A stretch of DNA of 64,000 nt from Saksenaea vasiformis B4078 (taxonomy: Eukaryota > Mucoromycota > Mucoromycetes > Mucorales > Saksenaeaceae), in NCBI GenBank assembly GCA_000697055.1, contig JNDT01002341.1, positions 1 through 64,000 on the forward strand. Direction: 5' to 3'. The notes beneath the pieces are model-generated. The model was not told where the DNA came from. It did no database searches and saw only the letters and a program-made list of their open reading frames with translations. This document shows positions 10,560 to 25,609 of the stretch, piece by piece (within the stretch, counting starts at the first letter, position 1; each line of letters starts with the position of its first letter). Made by a program: the position numbers and the translations under genes.

Positions 10560-11166
10560 TATAACGGTCAAGTTCTGCACCCATGCATACGGGCATGCTG
10601 TCGTATGCTGAGAGTAAGAGACCGTCGCATTAGCTTTTTACCGGGAGAAGAAGAGCTGGTCTCAATGTCAAAGCAACTAAGGAAGCGCGGCTTACTGAAT
10701 CAGGGCTTTAAATACAATGCAGATGGTGATCTCAGGTTTAAAGAGCATCGCCACCGTTGAGATCTTGCTGTTGGAAACATCTTCCGCATATGACAGTGCA
10801 TCGAATGGTTAACAAGTTTTGACCATTTCAAAGGAATGTTTGACCTTCTCGCCATGTTAAAGACGATTGCCGATGAGTTCCCTCTCGCTGATTATGACAT
10901 TTTCAAACAATTGAAGTTGCATTTCATCCACGCACATGGTAAGTGGAACTTCAGTTCGCAAATCCAGTGATGCTCACGTCAGTCGTCCACAAGGCACGGA
11001 TATACGGCATTGGACCATGTCAGTTCCTAGCGCCAATGTGTACATTATGTATAAGGAGCAGCAGGTGGATGTACGTCGAGAGTTCTCGCAAAAAGTAGCA
11101 CACTTTTACCATTTACAGTTGCGGCTCGCTCTAACGATATTCGCTATAACGATATTCACGGTATGA
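10560..11166 (+). other. Broken coding-like fragment beside the Tc1-like element
   Basis: Frames containing RRISFLPGEEELVSMSKQLR and GLLNQGFKYNADGDLRFKEH (about 10610-10760) are interrupted by stops, then resume as FDHFKGMFDLLAMLKTIADE near 10820. Further on, 10936-11166 is open. The composition is protein-like but no family was recognised. It is probably a relic of a gene carried by, or hit by, mobile DNA. Confidence 0.3.
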
Positions 11167-13374
11167 AGATCACTTCTAAGACGACCAGTCGGTGGTAGCA
11201 GTAAAATATCGTTATTTTGCTATACCGATATCCGATCACTTTCAAGAAAAATATTGTTGTAGCAAGCGCACCAATAAAAAGGTGCACAGGAAACAAGAAG
11301 ACCTTGACACAGCTGTCAGATTCGAACACGCTATCTTCTGTACGGTGAACAGGCGCTCATGTGTGATACATCACCTTCGTGTTTCCCCACTAACCGATCT
11401 TTTGCTGAGAGGAAAAAAGACGTTTTTTGGGGTCGAGGCTATGAAAAATGAATACGTTCTTTATAACAAATGTAAGATCAATGTAAATAACTTTTATTTA
11501 AAGGATTGTGTGATTTCAGTCTCTTTTACCAGCTTCAAGTCTTCTAGACTCAATTTCTTCAACTTTTTTTTCTTGGTATTGCAGCAATTATTTCGAAATC
11601 TATCTTATTTGCTACTGGTATAATAACAAGAAGTGGTCTTAATATTGTAGCCGGCTTCTTGCTATTACAATGATGTACATACTGATCTAGACATACGGGC
11701 AATTGTGCCCTAAAAAATTAAACTTGTCGTCTGCAAGGGACAGCGTAGACTTTTTTATAGGTGCAGTTCCAGCTTGATAGACTTAAGTGGAGGGTCCTCC
11801 CAGGAAGAAAGCTTATCCTTACCGGAACAAAATAATATCCGTCTTCTATAACGATCGCTCGCCAGAGCGATACCGTTTGGCTGAACCAGAGGTGATTGTT
11901 AGAGCGAGCGGCGACTGTAATTTAGCCCGGAAAGACATCGAGCAATATGGCGCGGTAAATCGTCGCAAAAGGAGATGCTGTCTTCCAAAAGCTCTATATG
12001 ACCATTTGCAGAAGAATTTACCGTTGTTTCGCACGCGTTAAGCCTAAGTCTTCAAGGGCAGACCAATCGCGTCCTTGATTCAGTACGCTGTCAAATGAGA
12101 AAACTTCTGACCGTTGCAAAACCAATTTCCTGTATCAATAGAACGACCTGGCTGAGATGGAAGATGCTGTTGGAGAATTCAGAAAACTCAAGGTATCTGT
12201 TTTGAAGTCGCCCTCCTTGAAATATAGCTCTTGTGAAAAAAAAGTGAAAAAAAAGAAGAGCGCAAGCTGTGTTGGTTACCGGTAAGTGAAATGCGCCCAT
12301 GATAGGCATTTCAATGACCGCTACTGTTCATCGATCTACAGTCTGCACTCTGTTTTCGATCCGTTGTCGTAAATGGAAAGCAGTGCATCCGGCGCAGACA
12401 CCTTTATCTTGTCAATTCCGTACGGACGGCGAAAGAGGCGATATTGTCATCATGCTATGACAAAGATCCCTCATGAAAATTAGATCGGCAAAATATGCCG
12501 GTAGCGATTTCCTCCTATCGGTCCAATGGCATTTCAGATCTTTCATAAACTTTCAACGAGCAGATCCGCATCTGTTATCTTTGTTCCTTGAAGAATTGTG
12601 GAATTTAAAAAAGATAGCTGAGAAGGGGCAAGCGGACGGGAGGGCGTTCATTGGACTTTTTCGGCTGAAAATTGCCTTACTTAAAAATTGCGGATTCCCT
12701 TAAAAAGGATTGCATTAGTGGAAAAAATGACATGGCCAGACGACAAGCACGCGATGAAGGAAGTCGAGAAGCTTATCTAGAAAATGAAATAACACTATTC
12801 CTTTTTTCCTTTGAAACATTTCAAGACTTCTTATTGCCTATAGAGCTCAGAGATCAACGACGACGTTACAGTCACTTTTTAACGTGTGAAAAATGTTCCT
12901 TTTGCGGGATATAAGCCGCGTGATCATTTCTTGATACGCAAAATAACCCCACACCTGCCACGTCGGTTCTATTTTTTGGAGTTACTTTTTTTTTCGCACG
13001 GCCCAATGTTGGACATATCATTTATCCGTGGGAAAAAGTAGGGAAACCATGGGACATGATTGGGTAAAAGCTGGTCAGAGTACCGCCAATAAAATAAAAA
13101 ACACAGAGAGTGATGCTTTCAAGTAAAGGAAAGGAAAGATAAGCGGGGTATTGATTTACTGAGAGCGCAGCAGCCCAAGCCCGGAAACGCAGAAAGTTTA
13201 AAAAAATTGTTCATGTCGGAAACAGTGGAAAGCATGAATGTCCAAAACAGAGGATAAAGGTTTTAATTTCAAACTCAAATCAACCAAAAAGAGAACAATA
13301 TAATAAGCAAAACGTTTGGTTGTCTTTTTTTCTTTTTCTACACTCTCTTTTCTCCCATCTTCTCTCTCTCTATC
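11167..13374. other. Gene-poor stretch before glutamate dehydrogenase
   Basis: Mostly AT-rich DNA. One plus-strand frame (11787-12041, 84 aa, containing RNKIISVFYNDRSPERYRLA) is protein-like but unidentified. The last 60 bases (13320-13374) are a pyrimidine-rich tract just before the GDH start codon, typical of the leader of a well-expressed fungal gene. Confidence 0.4.
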
Positions 13375-15419
<2,045 letters not shown>

Positions 15420-16152
15420 ATTCATTCATTGTTTTTTTTTTCTGTAATCAAATAAAAAAGGTCAACAAAAAATTTAGAATTCCGTAGTTCTGGTGGTTTA
15501 TTCCATGAAACATAGCAATGATTACACACCGTGTGTAAAGTGTGCAAAAAGAAACCCCGGATAAGGTTATATTTTACAGAAATTGTGGGATGACCTTAGA
15601 CCGGAGTTTACTACCCTTGCGAAAGAGAGAAGAAACATGGTATGGAATAGACCAAAGGAGCAAAAGAGTAAGAAAAACGATACGTGTCCTTTCCGACTCA
15701 TTTTCAGATACAGCAAACCAGAGTCGCCGGCAAACAAACGTTGGTTACCTCTTACCGTGTCTGCGCGTCCCCCAAAGAAATACAACTGAACCCCTCTCAC
15801 GCAAGTTTTTTTTTGTCGCACTTGATCTGAACAGGGTATCGGAGATTGAATGGCACTGTAACCCATGGCGACACGTTGTGAAATCAGAAAAGAGGCGCAA
15901 ACGTTGATTGACAACGGATAAGGGGGTTCACCGATGTGAAGATGAACAGGTTCAATAATCCGGCATCTCATCCATGCGAGGTGCGTGTTTCTACCGTTTC
16001 TTATCTTTCGAGATGGATCGGTTACGAGGGAAAAAACCTCCCAAGTCAGCCACACGTGACCGTTAGCGAGATCCAAAAGCGTGTGCTGTTGTTTTTTTTT
16101 TTCCTCCCCTAGCTCTTGTTGACAAACAACCCTCCTCCTCCCCACTCATCCA
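15420..16152. other. Intergenic, GDH to COX6
   Basis: A 3' region with AATAAAAAAGG (near 15450) is a likely polyadenylation signal for GDH. The long minus-strand frame across 15567-16145 has no family resemblance and biased composition, so it is read as chance. A C/T-rich tract at 16090-16150 precedes the COX6 start. Confidence 0.5.
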
Positions 16153-16646
16153 ATGCTTCGTTCTACTATCACCAAGGTCGCGGTCCGCTCTGTCGCCAAT
16201 CGTGCTGTCGTCTCCGTCGCACGTCCTATGGGTAAAGATATACACTGAAACTAAAATGAGGACCCCATTGACCTTCGCGTTTTTTTTTCTTTAAAAAAAT
16301 TTCCACAGCCCTTAGCAAGCGTTTCTACTCTGCTGGCCACGAAGACGAGAGCTTCGAAGCATTCACCGAGCGTTACGTCAAGTTTTTTGATGGCGTTGAT
16401 GATCTGTTCGAACTTCAGCGTGGTTTGAACAACGCCTTCGCTTACGATTTGGTCCCTGCTCCCACTGTTATCGAGGCTGCTCTCAAGGCTTCCCGTCGCG
16501 TTAACGACTATGCCACCGCCGTCCGTATCTTCGAGGGTCTTAAGGACAAGGTCGAAAACGAGAAGCAGTACCAACAATACTTGGAAGAATTAGCACCTCT
16601 TAGACAGGAATTGGGTGTTGAGACCAGAGAGGAATTAGGTCTTTAG
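16153..16646 (+). CDS. COX6: Cytochrome c oxidase subunit 6 (animal COX5A homologue)
   Basis: This is a nuclear-encoded subunit of respiratory complex IV on the matrix side of the mitochondrial inner membrane. Exons 16153-16231 and 16309-16646 give 138 aa. The N-terminus MLRSTITKVAVRSVANRA is basic and hydroxylated, like a targeting sequence, ending around SKRFYS. The mature protein has FEAFTERYVKFFDGVDDLFE, LQRGLNNAFAYDLVPAP and ALKASRRVNDYATAVRIFEG, the helical core of the COX5A/COX6 family, and ends ETREELGL, where animal homologues also end in an EELGL-like motif. Length and intron position fit. Identity is secure. Confidence 0.95.
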
Positions 16647-17543
16647 ATAAAGAAAAAAAGAAGTAATACCAATGCGTTGCCATCCATGTCTTTCCTTTTT
16701 CTTTTTTCAACAGTGACAGTCGCCCATGCTTGATTCTAACCCAATTAAAACTTATTTGTTTCTCTATTCCATTGATGGATCTTCTTTTTGACACCTGATT
16801 TTTAACATTGGGCAGATCAGTAGAAAGAAAGATGATAGATCCTTAAGCTTACTAGGTCGCTGACCGACTTCTAACCATCTGTCGTCGTGTTCATTGAAAA
16901 AAAAAAAAGGACCGGTCTTCGTCCCGATAGAAGATTAGCTCTGTACTCTACAAAATACATGCAATGTACACCGAGGCAAAGTCATGGGGCTGCCCTCCTA
17001 AAACAAGAAGGCGTCTGTGCAGTTCTTCCATACAAAGACATGGCTGCCAAGTTTTTCGCTTTGTAACGTCACATCAAGTCTCTTTTGAAGCCAATGGTTC
17101 ACGGCTATAATTTCATCCCTGTCGCAACACAGGCTTACTAAGGTCCTACTCCTTTGTTCTGAACATAACGCTTCTTTGAATGAAGGTTCTCGATTTTCAC
17201 TAGAAGACAATGCAATTGAATGTTTACTGTGTAACATGTACTTGCGCATCCCCACTCGCTGCACAGACCCACACCCAATCGAGGCAGGGATGATCGGTGT
17301 TTAAGATAGCATACGCTGCAGAGATGTGCCATTTCGTTTGCATAGTTGTATCCAGTCATCTTATGTGGAAGGATTGCTCGGCCCACAAGCACATCAACGT
17401 CCAATGACCGTAACAACACGTCATCATTCAAAGTCCGACCAGACCTCGGATGACAAAATGAGCTCTCGCCGGCCCGTTCCGCTCCAAGAGGCGAACTGTT
17501 ACGTCCCGCATTTACGAAGAAGTTCCCTTTTTGTTTACATACC
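16647..17543. other. Intergenic, COX6 to m-AAA protease
   Basis: It contains an AATTAAAA near 16742 that may serve COX6 polyadenylation, and the presumed promoter of the protease. Minus-strand frames here (17138-17608) have no family resemblance and overlap the protease start. Confidence 0.5.
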
Positions 17544-19823
17544 ATGCTTTCACGTTTTGGTGTCAACGGCACACGATCAACAGTAGTCACAACCACAGCG
17601 CGTTCCATTGGCCTGCGTAGCAGCAGCGGTGCAGGTCAATGCAGAAACAGCTCACGCATGCTGCTGACGCCTCGACGTGTCAATCACCGTAGTTATTCTT
17701 CGGGAAAAGATGGGAAAACACCCAATGAAAATGAAAATCCACCTTTTGTACCTAAAGGCTTTGGAGGATTCTTTGGAAATAAGTCCGGTAAACAAGCACA
17801 ACGATCAGCAGAGGAAGCAGCAGAACAGCATTCAAAGAAGACAACCGATCAGATTCCTAAACCACCCAAGGGAAGCAGTAGTAGTAGTGGTAGCTCCGGT
17901 GGTGGCAGCAGTGGGGGAGGCAAGAAACCACCGGAGGTGAATGTGAATGTCAATACAGTCTTGGGTACCGCTGTTGGTACATATCTCTTGTGGAAACTGA
18001 CGGCGCCAACGGAAAACGGACGAGAATTGACTTGGCAAGCGTTCCGGGCACAACTACTGGATAGAGGCCTGGTTGACCGGCTAGAAGTGGTCAACCGTAC
18101 GCGTGTCAGGGTTCACTTACGGCCCGAAGCGGGGTCCCTCGGGGTGTCTCCACATATGACATACTATTTCAGCATTGGGTCCATTGAGAGCTTTGAACGA
18201 AAGCTGGAGGAAGCACAGAGGGAACTGGGTATTCCCTCGAGTGAACGCATCCCAGTAGCATATCATGATGAGATTAGCGTTTTGAATACGCTACTCCATT
18301 TCGCTCCTACATTACTGTTGGTGGGTGTTTTGTGGTACATGACGAAGCGTGGTCCAGGCGGAGCTGGAGGCCAGGGTATCTTTGGCATTGGCAAGAGCAA
18401 GGCCAAGATGTTCAATCAAGAAACAGACGTCAGAGTCAAGTTTAAGGATGTTGCAGGTGCAGACGAAGCGAAAGAGGAGATTATGGAGTTTGTCAAGTTT
18501 TTGAAGAATCCAGCTGCCTACGAGCGTCTGGGAGCCACAATTCCTAAGGGTGCTATTCTGTCGGGTCCACCAGGTACAGGTAAAACGCTGCTTGCCAAGG
18601 CCACAGCGGGTGAAGCAGGCGTTCCTTTCCTCAGTGTATCGGGATCTGAGTTTGTTGAGATGTTTGTGGGCGTGGGTCCCTCGCGTGTGCGTGACCTGTT
18701 TGCAACGGCGAAGAAGAATGCACCCTGCATTATCTTTGTGGACGAAATTGACGCGATTGGCAAAGCCCGTGGCAAAGGTGGTCAAATGGGCGGCAACGAT
18801 GAACGCGAGAGTACATTGAATCAATTGCTGGTTGAAATGGACGGTTTTGATTCCAGCGAGCATGTGGTGGTGTTAGCGGGTACCAACCGACCCGACGTCT
18901 TGGATCCTGCCTTGATGCGACCTGGCCGTTTCGATCGCCATATTGCCATTGATCGACCGGACATCGGCGGCCGTGCACAGATCTTTAACGTTCATCTTAA
19001 GCCGATTAAGACAACCATAGACAAGGAACAGCTCGCAAGAAAACTTGCCGCCTTGACGCCTGGATTTGCTGGTGCGGATATTCACAATGTGTGTAACGAA
19101 GCGGCGTTGATTGCTGCGCGCCATCTGAAGGACGAAGTCACCGAATCAGATTTCGAGCAAGCCATTGAACGTGTGATTGCTGGTCTGGAGAAGAAATCAA
19201 GGGTGCTGTCTCCCGAGGAGAAGAAGACGGTTGCTTATCATGAAGCTGGCCATGCAGTTGCTGGATGGTATCTCCAGTATGCTGATCCTTTGCTCAAGGT
19301 ATCGATCATTCCACGTGGCGTTGCAGCATTAGGTTATGCACAGTACCTGCCAAAGGACCAATACCTCTACTCGATGAAGCAGTTGGCGGATCGCATGTGC
19401 ATGACATTGGGAGGCCGTGTTGCTGAACAGATCTTCTTTGACAGTATTACAACGGGCGCGCATGATGATTTGCAAAAGGTTACCAAGATGGCGTATGCTC
19501 AGGTATCGACCTACGGTATGAATGACAAAGTCGGACCATTGTCCTTCCAGGATCCACAAGCAGAACAACAGTTCCAAAAGCCGTTTTCAGAAGAAACGGG
19601 AACACTGATCGACAATGAAGCACGATCCCTGGTGCAGGATGCGTACACACGAACCGTGGAGCTGTTGACGGAGAAGAAGTCGGATGTGGAAAAGGTCGCC
19701 AAACTGTTATTAGAAAAAGAAGTGATTACACGAGAAGACATGGAAACTCTATTGGGAAAACGCCCCTTCAAGGAAATCACAGTTTATGATGAATACGTTC
19801 GACCGAAACAGGTACACATGTAG
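17544..19823 (+). CDS. AFG3: Mitochondrial m-AAA protease subunit (AFG3/AFG3L2 family, FtsH type, M41)
   Basis: This is an ATP-dependent zinc metalloprotease of the inner membrane, facing the matrix. It degrades misfolded membrane proteins and matures ribosomal proteins. A single uninterrupted exon gives 759 aa, a usual family length. An Arg/Ser-rich presequence (about 1-60) is followed by a low-complexity Ser/Gly linker (about 110-130). TM segments lie at about 134-150 ([14 protein letters not shown]) and 246-268 ([17 protein letters not shown]). The AAA module has Walker A GPPGTGKT at 341-348, Walker [13 protein letters not shown], and the second region of homology with [19 protein letters not shown]. 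The protease zinc site is HEAGH at 566-570. AFG3 and YTA12 paralogues are hard to separate by eye; the symbol reflects the overall AFG3L2-like pattern. It is unusual here in having no intron. Confidence 0.94.
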   Translation: MLSRFGVNGTRSTVVTTTARSIGLRSSSGAGQCRNSSRMLLTPRRVNHRSYSSGKDGKTPNENENPPFVPKGFGGFFGNKSGKQAQRSAEEAAEQHSKKTTDQIPKPPKGSSSSSGSSGGGSSGGGKKPPEVNVNVNTVLGTAVGTYLLWKLTAPTENGRELTWQAFRAQLLDRGLVDRLEVVNRTRVRVHLRPEAGSLGVSPHMTYYFSIGSIESFERKLEEAQRELGIPSSERIPVAYHDEISVLNTLLHFAPTLLLVGVLWYMTKRGPGGAGGQGIFGIGKSKAKMFNQETDVRVKFKDVAGADEAKEEIMEFVKFLKNPAAYERLGATIPKGAILSGPPGTGKTLLAKATAGEAGVPFLSVSGSEFVEMFVGVGPSRVRDLFATAKKNAPCIIFVDEIDAIGKARGKGGQMGGNDERESTLNQLLVEMDGFDSSEHVVVLAGTNRPDVLDPALMRPGRFDRHIAIDRPDIGGRAQIFNVHLKPIKTTIDKEQLARKLAALTPGFAGADIHNVCNEAALIAARHLKDEVTESDFEQAIERVIAGLEKKSRVLSPEEKKTVAYHEAGHAVAGWYLQYADPLLKVSIIPRGVAALGYAQYLPKDQYLYSMKQLADRMCMTLGGRVAEQIFFDSITTGAHDDLQKVTKMAYAQVSTYGMNDKVGPLSFQDPQAEQQFQKPFSEETGTLIDNEARSLVQDAYTRTVELLTEKKSDVEKVAKLLLEKEVITREDMETLLGKRPFKEITVYDEYVRPKQVHM

Positions 19824-21379
19824 AAAAAGAAAATCAAAAGCAACTTCTTTTTTGACCTTTTTTTTTTGAAATGATTAGAGCGATGCTCCACCACCGTTCC
19901 CCGAAGATGTCCCGAACAGCGACCTCTCTTAAAAAGAACCTACCCCCCAACCCCCCGCCCTCCGCCCAAAAGAAATGAGATAGATGAAATAAAATCTACA
20001 CGCTGTATTAATATAGAACAATCGGGAATAGAACCGCCCTTTTCCCGATGTCTAATGCAGAGAGAGAGAAGATTCTACTTTGCTGATTTCTGTAAAGCAA
20101 AATGATTATTCTCAGAAATTTAGGAGAGCAGTGTGTACCATTGCGCCGTTGTAAAGAAAAGACAAGACACGTTATCTTTTTCTATTTCCCATCATGCTGC
20201 TATTCCTATGATCTACAAAAGAAAAGTGGGAAGGGTAGATACAGTACGCCTGTTTATAATGCATAGACGCAAGGTCTAGCCAGATGCATAAAGTCATTTC
20301 AGCGGGGAAGATGCGCGTTTTTCGCTCTAGTACGTAGTATGTAAAAAATCTCGCAGGTTTAACACCGCATCGATCACAGCCAATCCGATTTCCTACCTTA
20401 TCTGTGCCATGATCGTCGGTGGCAGGGCGGCTAGAGCCTCTTTCTTTTTTTTTTTTTTGAAGGGAGGTTGGTTTCATGAAAACACCAAATTTTTTTATTA
20501 TTGTCTTTCTGTATTTTAGAATGTAGAATACTTTTAGCTTCTGTTTTAGCTGAGACGATCCAGGAGTAAAATATATCATGGGGTTTTGGATGAGGGGCGG
20601 GGGGGTAGAGAAGGTAGCCACACACGTTTTTTTTTTTTTTTTTTTTTTTACTTTTCGACAGTACACGTGTATTTCCAAATTTAAACCAACTTGAAGAGAC
20701 ATTTGCCATGTTTCAGTCTTCCAGCCGAAGTACCGCTCGTTCATTCTTTTCGAACTCCTGGGTAAATCCAAGCGATTGTAATTCGTGCAGAAGATTAATA
20801 GAAAAAGATAAAGATGGAATTGTTTGACGTTCTGTTTGGATTGCCTTATTGTTTAATTGTATTTGACAAAGTCGGAGGTAATCCAAAAGATGATCGAGCC
20901 AACATGCATTTGTGTAACGTGAAATTGACTAAAAGACGCGGTCCTTTCGTCCGGTCCGGCGACCCACTCTTGTTACTGTACCACAAGACAAAAGCTTGCA
21001 TGATATAGTAACGATTTTCCCCATAGTAACCCAGTAAACAGGTTCCTGTACGCGTTGCTAACCTTCCACAAAACCTTGGCACCGTCAATGGTAATATAAA
21101 CAAGAGAAATATAAATATAACATGCATTTTCCAGCTAAAAGTCTATCTCTTTTTCTCCTTTTTTTTTATCTTTGTCGATCGATGAAACCTGAGGTTATCC
21201 TGTTTACAGAGAGGGAGGAGGAGGACGGGAAGCCCAGTTTATTAATTAATAGCTAGGTTACACGTAGTTGCCATGCACTGGTCCCTGAAGATGGCCCAGC
21301 TGCACGATTCGCTGTCTCTTGTTCAAGGATCTCCCTATCTTTTCGCCAGATAAAAAAATCAGATGACACAAGCTTATCC

Positions 21380-21427
<48 letters not shown>

Positions 21428-22272
21428 CTCTTTCTCCAAGTTCTTTGAGAGACAAGATTTCATCTATTCTTGATCCATGATGTAAAATAGTTTCATCAAG
21501 TCATCACGATGAACATGGGTTATGGATAGTAGATCCTTGTATCATATGATGATAGGTCTACTTTCCAAAGGGCGTTGTCGCCAGTATTATCGGGGTCGTC
21601 CTACTTGAACTGCGCCATACATGCGTTATTCTAAAATAAAGAAAAGGGTTAACCTGCAGCCCTTGCCTTTTTCTTTCTTTCTATTCTCTCTATTTTCATG
21701 AGATCATCTTATAGGTTTTTTCGTCCATTAGTATATAGAGATGAAGGAAGGAACGAAGGAAGCTGGGGTAAGATAGGTATGCCGGGCCGGACTACGAGAG
21801 AGAGAGAGATAGAGAGGGAAAGAGATGTAACTATATTTTTATCATTTACCGTGTAAAAGGTGACACAAGGATAGATGGGCTGGGTCTGTCTAAAAGTATG
21901 CGTGCGCGGGAACTTTTTCTGTATGTCAAGCGGACCCTTTGGAACGTGTTACAAAAAAAGGTTATGTTGGAAATCACTAATTAGAAAAAGAATGGAAGTT
22001 CATTCATTAGAGAAGAAAGTAAGAAATAACGAAATGTAAGCTGTTTAATGATGATAAAAAGAAATAAGAGAAAAGAAGAACGAACGAATGTATATCTTTT
22101 GGTGTTACCAAAAAATGAGAGTGAATGAAAAAAAAAAAAAAAATTGAAACTTGTCATTCTTTTTTTCTTTTTTATTTATTTTTTTTTTATATATTTATTT
22201 TATTTCTTTATTTCTTTATTTTTTTTATTTTTTTTTTCCTTTTTCTCAGTTTCCTACTTTCTTTTTACAGTG
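19824..22272. other. Long intergenic region with low-complexity tracts
   Basis: About 2.4 kb without a supported gene. It holds C-runs near 19945, T-runs at 20447-20459 and 20626-20650, purine repeats near 21800, and an A-run (22128-22142) followed by a T-rich tract (22160-22260) leading to the methyltransferase start. Long minus-strand frames between 20172 and 20771 are products of the T-runs (poly-Lys) and were not accepted. Confidence 0.5.
21378..21427 (+). repeat. Poly-T followed by (TG)n microsatellite
   Basis: About 22 T's run straight into roughly a dozen TG units. Confidence 0.9.
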
Positions 22273-23472
22273 ATGGGAGCTAAACAGTCAAAACGTTTAT
22301 CACCACCACCTTCTCGACATACGGATATTATTAGTGAACATTCAACAACAACTTCAACACCAAGAATTACTATCGAAGGGCGTATTTATCATAATGTCGA
22401 AAATAGTTCCTATTTCTTACCTCGAGACGAACAAGAACAAGATAGAATGAACTCTGTACGTGAGATTCATTCTTTCTATTTCTCTAGTTATTCTAACTAA
22501 CTCTGGCTTTTATTATCGTAGCAACACTTTGCTATTAAAGCTTTGTTTGGAAGTAACTTATTACCATCCGCTCAACAAGCATTCCCATCTAATGCCAAGA
22601 TTCTGGATGTCGGTTGTGGTTCTGGTTCATGGGTCATGGTAAACTCATCCACTAAAGAAAAACGCGTCCCTTTTAAATCCTGATTATTATTATTATTATA
22701 GGAAATGGCTGTGGACTATCCGAATGAAGAGTTTGTTGGTATCGATATGTCCGATATCTTCCCAACTACTATTCGACCTGATAATGTAAAATTTGAATTG
22801 GTGAATATCTTGGATGGTTTACCATTTGAAGATGAATCTTTTGATTTGGTCCATATGCGTTTGATGTTGACAGGCATACGTGTACCTGAATGGACACATG
22901 TCCTGAAAGAAATTCATCGCGTACTGAAACCGGGTGGAATCATCCAATGGGGTGAATCCGATTTCACTGAAACTTCCCAAAGTCCGATGATCGAAACCTT
23001 CGTCACTGCCTGTAAGTTTTACTTCACTTCTTTTTTTTCTTTGTTTATCATCTAATGCATATCATTATTTTCTTAGTACATTCCGTTATGCAAGATCGTC
23101 AACAAGATCCATGGATTGCTTTTAAAATGGAACCTATGTTAACAGAACATGGCTTTGAAGTCATTGAATATACAAAGAAGAAAGTCCAATATGGTAAGAA
23201 AGTTTAAAACAAGAGACAGAAAGGAAATAGGATTAAGCAAGAAGTTGGGGGGATTTTTTTTTCTCTCTTTAGGACGTGATCAAGATGCAATTGCACAAGA
23301 GTTCTTATGGGCTTGGTCTAATGCCATGAAATCAATGAAACCTCTCTTGGCTCCCAAGCTGTGTCCTGAACAACCAGACCAGTACAATGCAGTGGTTGAT
23401 CAGTATCTTCAAGATTGTGTGGAATTTAACTGGTTTGCTCAAATGTGGTTTATTACGGGCCGAAAACTCTAA
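22273..23472 (+). CDS. Class I SAM-dependent methyltransferase with predicted N-myristoylation site
   Basis: Exons 22273-22455, 22522-22638, 22702-23011, 23077-23193 and 23273-23472 encode about 308 aa. The N-terminus MGAKQSKRL fits the myristoylation consensus (Gly2, Ser6, basic 7), so membrane attachment is likely. The methyltransferase fold starts with the SAM-binding ILDVGCGSGSWVM (motif I), then FVGIDMSDIFP (acidic end of strand 2), LPFEDESFDLVHMRLML (motif II) and HRVLKPGGIIQWGESDF (motif III). The C-terminal FNWFAQMWFITGRKL resembles fungal LaeA/TAM-like small-molecule or protein methyltransferases. The substrate cannot be told from sequence. The ATG at 22273 is chosen over the upstream TTG-type frame, which reads only poly-Phe from a T-rich leader. 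Confidence 0.85.
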
Positions 23473-23548
23473 AACTTCTTCATCCTCATGTCTTTTTCAT
23501 TCATGCATTACCTCCCAAAATCCCTTATTGAATCTCTCCACACATTCA

Positions 23549-23589
23549 ATCATTCACACACACATATATATACGCATACGCACACACAG

Positions 23590-23623
<34 letters not shown>
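23549..23623 (+). repeat. (CA)n microsatellite, 3' of the methyltransferase
   Basis: Interrupted CA/TA dinucleotide repeats in the probable 3' UTR of the methyltransferase gene. Confidence 0.9.
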
Positions 23624-23624
<1 letters not shown>

Positions 23625-25609
23625 CTCTTTGCCCCCTTTTACCTTTTCCAACCTACCATCCCCCATCGGTCTTGACATGTACGCAGGAAAAAAAACAAAA
23701 ACACACCAAAAAAAGAAAAAAAAAAGATGCAATGCATGCATGCAGCGCTTAATGTTACCTCAACCTCCCCTTCCATACAACGCACACGCATATATAACAA
23801 AAAAAATTAATGACTTTTTTCTTTTTAATTACGTATTAAAGCTCTCTTTTTTTGATTGGAACTTTTTTTACCATGATTTTGCGTCTATTTCCAGATGAAC
23901 TGTTCGCCTTGAAGTAAATTTATTGAGAGAGTAATGTAAAAGATTTAATTCGATAAATAAGCATGGTGTCTACAGTAGTCAACCGGACAATTTTTAAGTT
24001 TTTCCTTTTTGTGCGATGTAACCTTAATCTTTCCGAATATGTGAGATCAGCGCTCATGAACACAACGTCGTTATCAATGTCGCAAAGTTCTGTATCATCA
24101 CAGAATGACCAACGAAGTAACGGTTGTTGACTGTAAGCAGGCAACCTGGCGCCCATTGCAGTTGGTAAACAGGTCACCAATAGGTAACTCAGTATCCTTC
24201 CACATGATTTTTCATTCGTGGATGTCGAAGCACCTGCTTTTCGGATGATTCATTGTGGAGTCAGGAAAGATAAGGTTTGCTCAACGATCATTTTTCATTC
24301 AACTGAACTGTACTGTACTTGGTATGCTTCATTGGGTAATGAGCTCGACCTTTTCTCTCATTACATCGTTTTATCCCGCCGCTGATGGAGACCTGTCATG
24401 TTTATTCATACGATTTTTTGCCAATGACTTGCACCCCCCTGGCTGAACTTGGTCAACAGTAATTCCCATTGCAAGAGATCGCATGGTCACGAGATGATTT
24501 GAGTTTTGCGTTGTGTCCTGGTCAGAGTTGATTCAAGGAATACATGGCTATGATGAAGTGACGTGATAACGTAGTGTACATGGAGAGAGAGAGATAGTGA
24601 AGTTTGCTGACTGAACTATCTATCCAAGGGTATGCGCATATCTGAGGATGGTGTGAAGTGTTGGTGACATCTGCCCTTTATGTAGTACAAATAATTTAAG
24701 GAACGGAAAGGCGCGAGATGCCCGGGTGGCAAAGGTACACACAACCTATGGGGAGCGTCAGAACTGGCCGCGAATGCCGTAATTCTGGTAATCGTCACAA
24801 GTAAACTAATTAAGGGTTATCAGTCATGTAGGATTCACAATAAGCTCCGCAGAGTGTGTGGATCGCACAGCCATCGCCATTAACAGTTTGGACCTACTTC
24901 AACTCAGCTACCTATGGCTTGGATCAACGGCACTTTTCATTTATCCGATGCGGGGAAAACGAATCAGTGACAATGCTAGGCTGCATAGAATGGATGTTCA
25001 TTCTTTTTTATGCACATGCTGCAGGAATTTTTGCCATGAACTTACAATGAAGTTGGATACCAAGGTAAAGAGTTACAAGAGGGATAACTATATCTCTCTA
25101 TTGGCTTTGCCCAAAGATCAGGATCCAAAATGATCGAGGGTTAAACTTGTTATCAAGTCGAAATTAGAATAACCACGGAACAGAACGATACGTGATGTCA
25201 ACTGTGATAAAGGGATCATCAATTCCCGTTCACTTTGCCCAAACAAAGGGATGGGGATAGAAGAGATGAATAAGAAATTTGGCATGGGCTTGTTTCATCC
25301 CCTTGTCTCCATTCTCAAACCGCATGGCCCCGTTTGTTCCAGATAACGTAAGCCAGCCACCTTAACCGCGGTCCGCCACTTCCGTTCATTTGGGACTCGG
25401 CTATTTGTTGCCTTAAAAAAAAAAAGGAAATGGGGCCGCAGATCCGAGACCGGATAAATCAAGGTAAAACAAAGTCCTTTGCATGGACACGCAAGTCTTT
25501 TGTATGACAAATCATTGACAAACACCAAAATAAGAAAAAGGGGGGATATGCCAGATTTATTGTTATTACATGCACAGAGCGTCTAATCCATGAGGGAATA
25601 TATATATAA
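23624..25609. other. Gene-free stretch
   Basis: About 2 kb with short frames only. The plus-strand frame at 24858-25133 (91 aa) is unsupported by any motif. A GA repeat lies near 24582-24596. No RNA gene was seen. Confidence 0.4.

Noticed and set aside
15567..16145. 192-codon minus-strand frame between GDH and COX6
   Set aside because: It has no family resemblance, runs through a likely polyadenylation region and the COX6 leader, and its composition follows T-runs.
20172..20771. 199-codon minus-strand frame with poly-Lys
   Set aside because: Its length depends on two T homopolymers; there is no domain or start context.
22144..22272. N-terminal Phe/Leu-rich extension of the methyltransferase
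   Set aside because: It comes from the T-rich leader and starts at a non-ATG codon; the ATG at 22273 gives a sensible myristoylation start.
23549..23623. CA repeat considered as a CRISPR-like or satellite array
   Set aside because: It is a simple dinucleotide repeat with no spacers.
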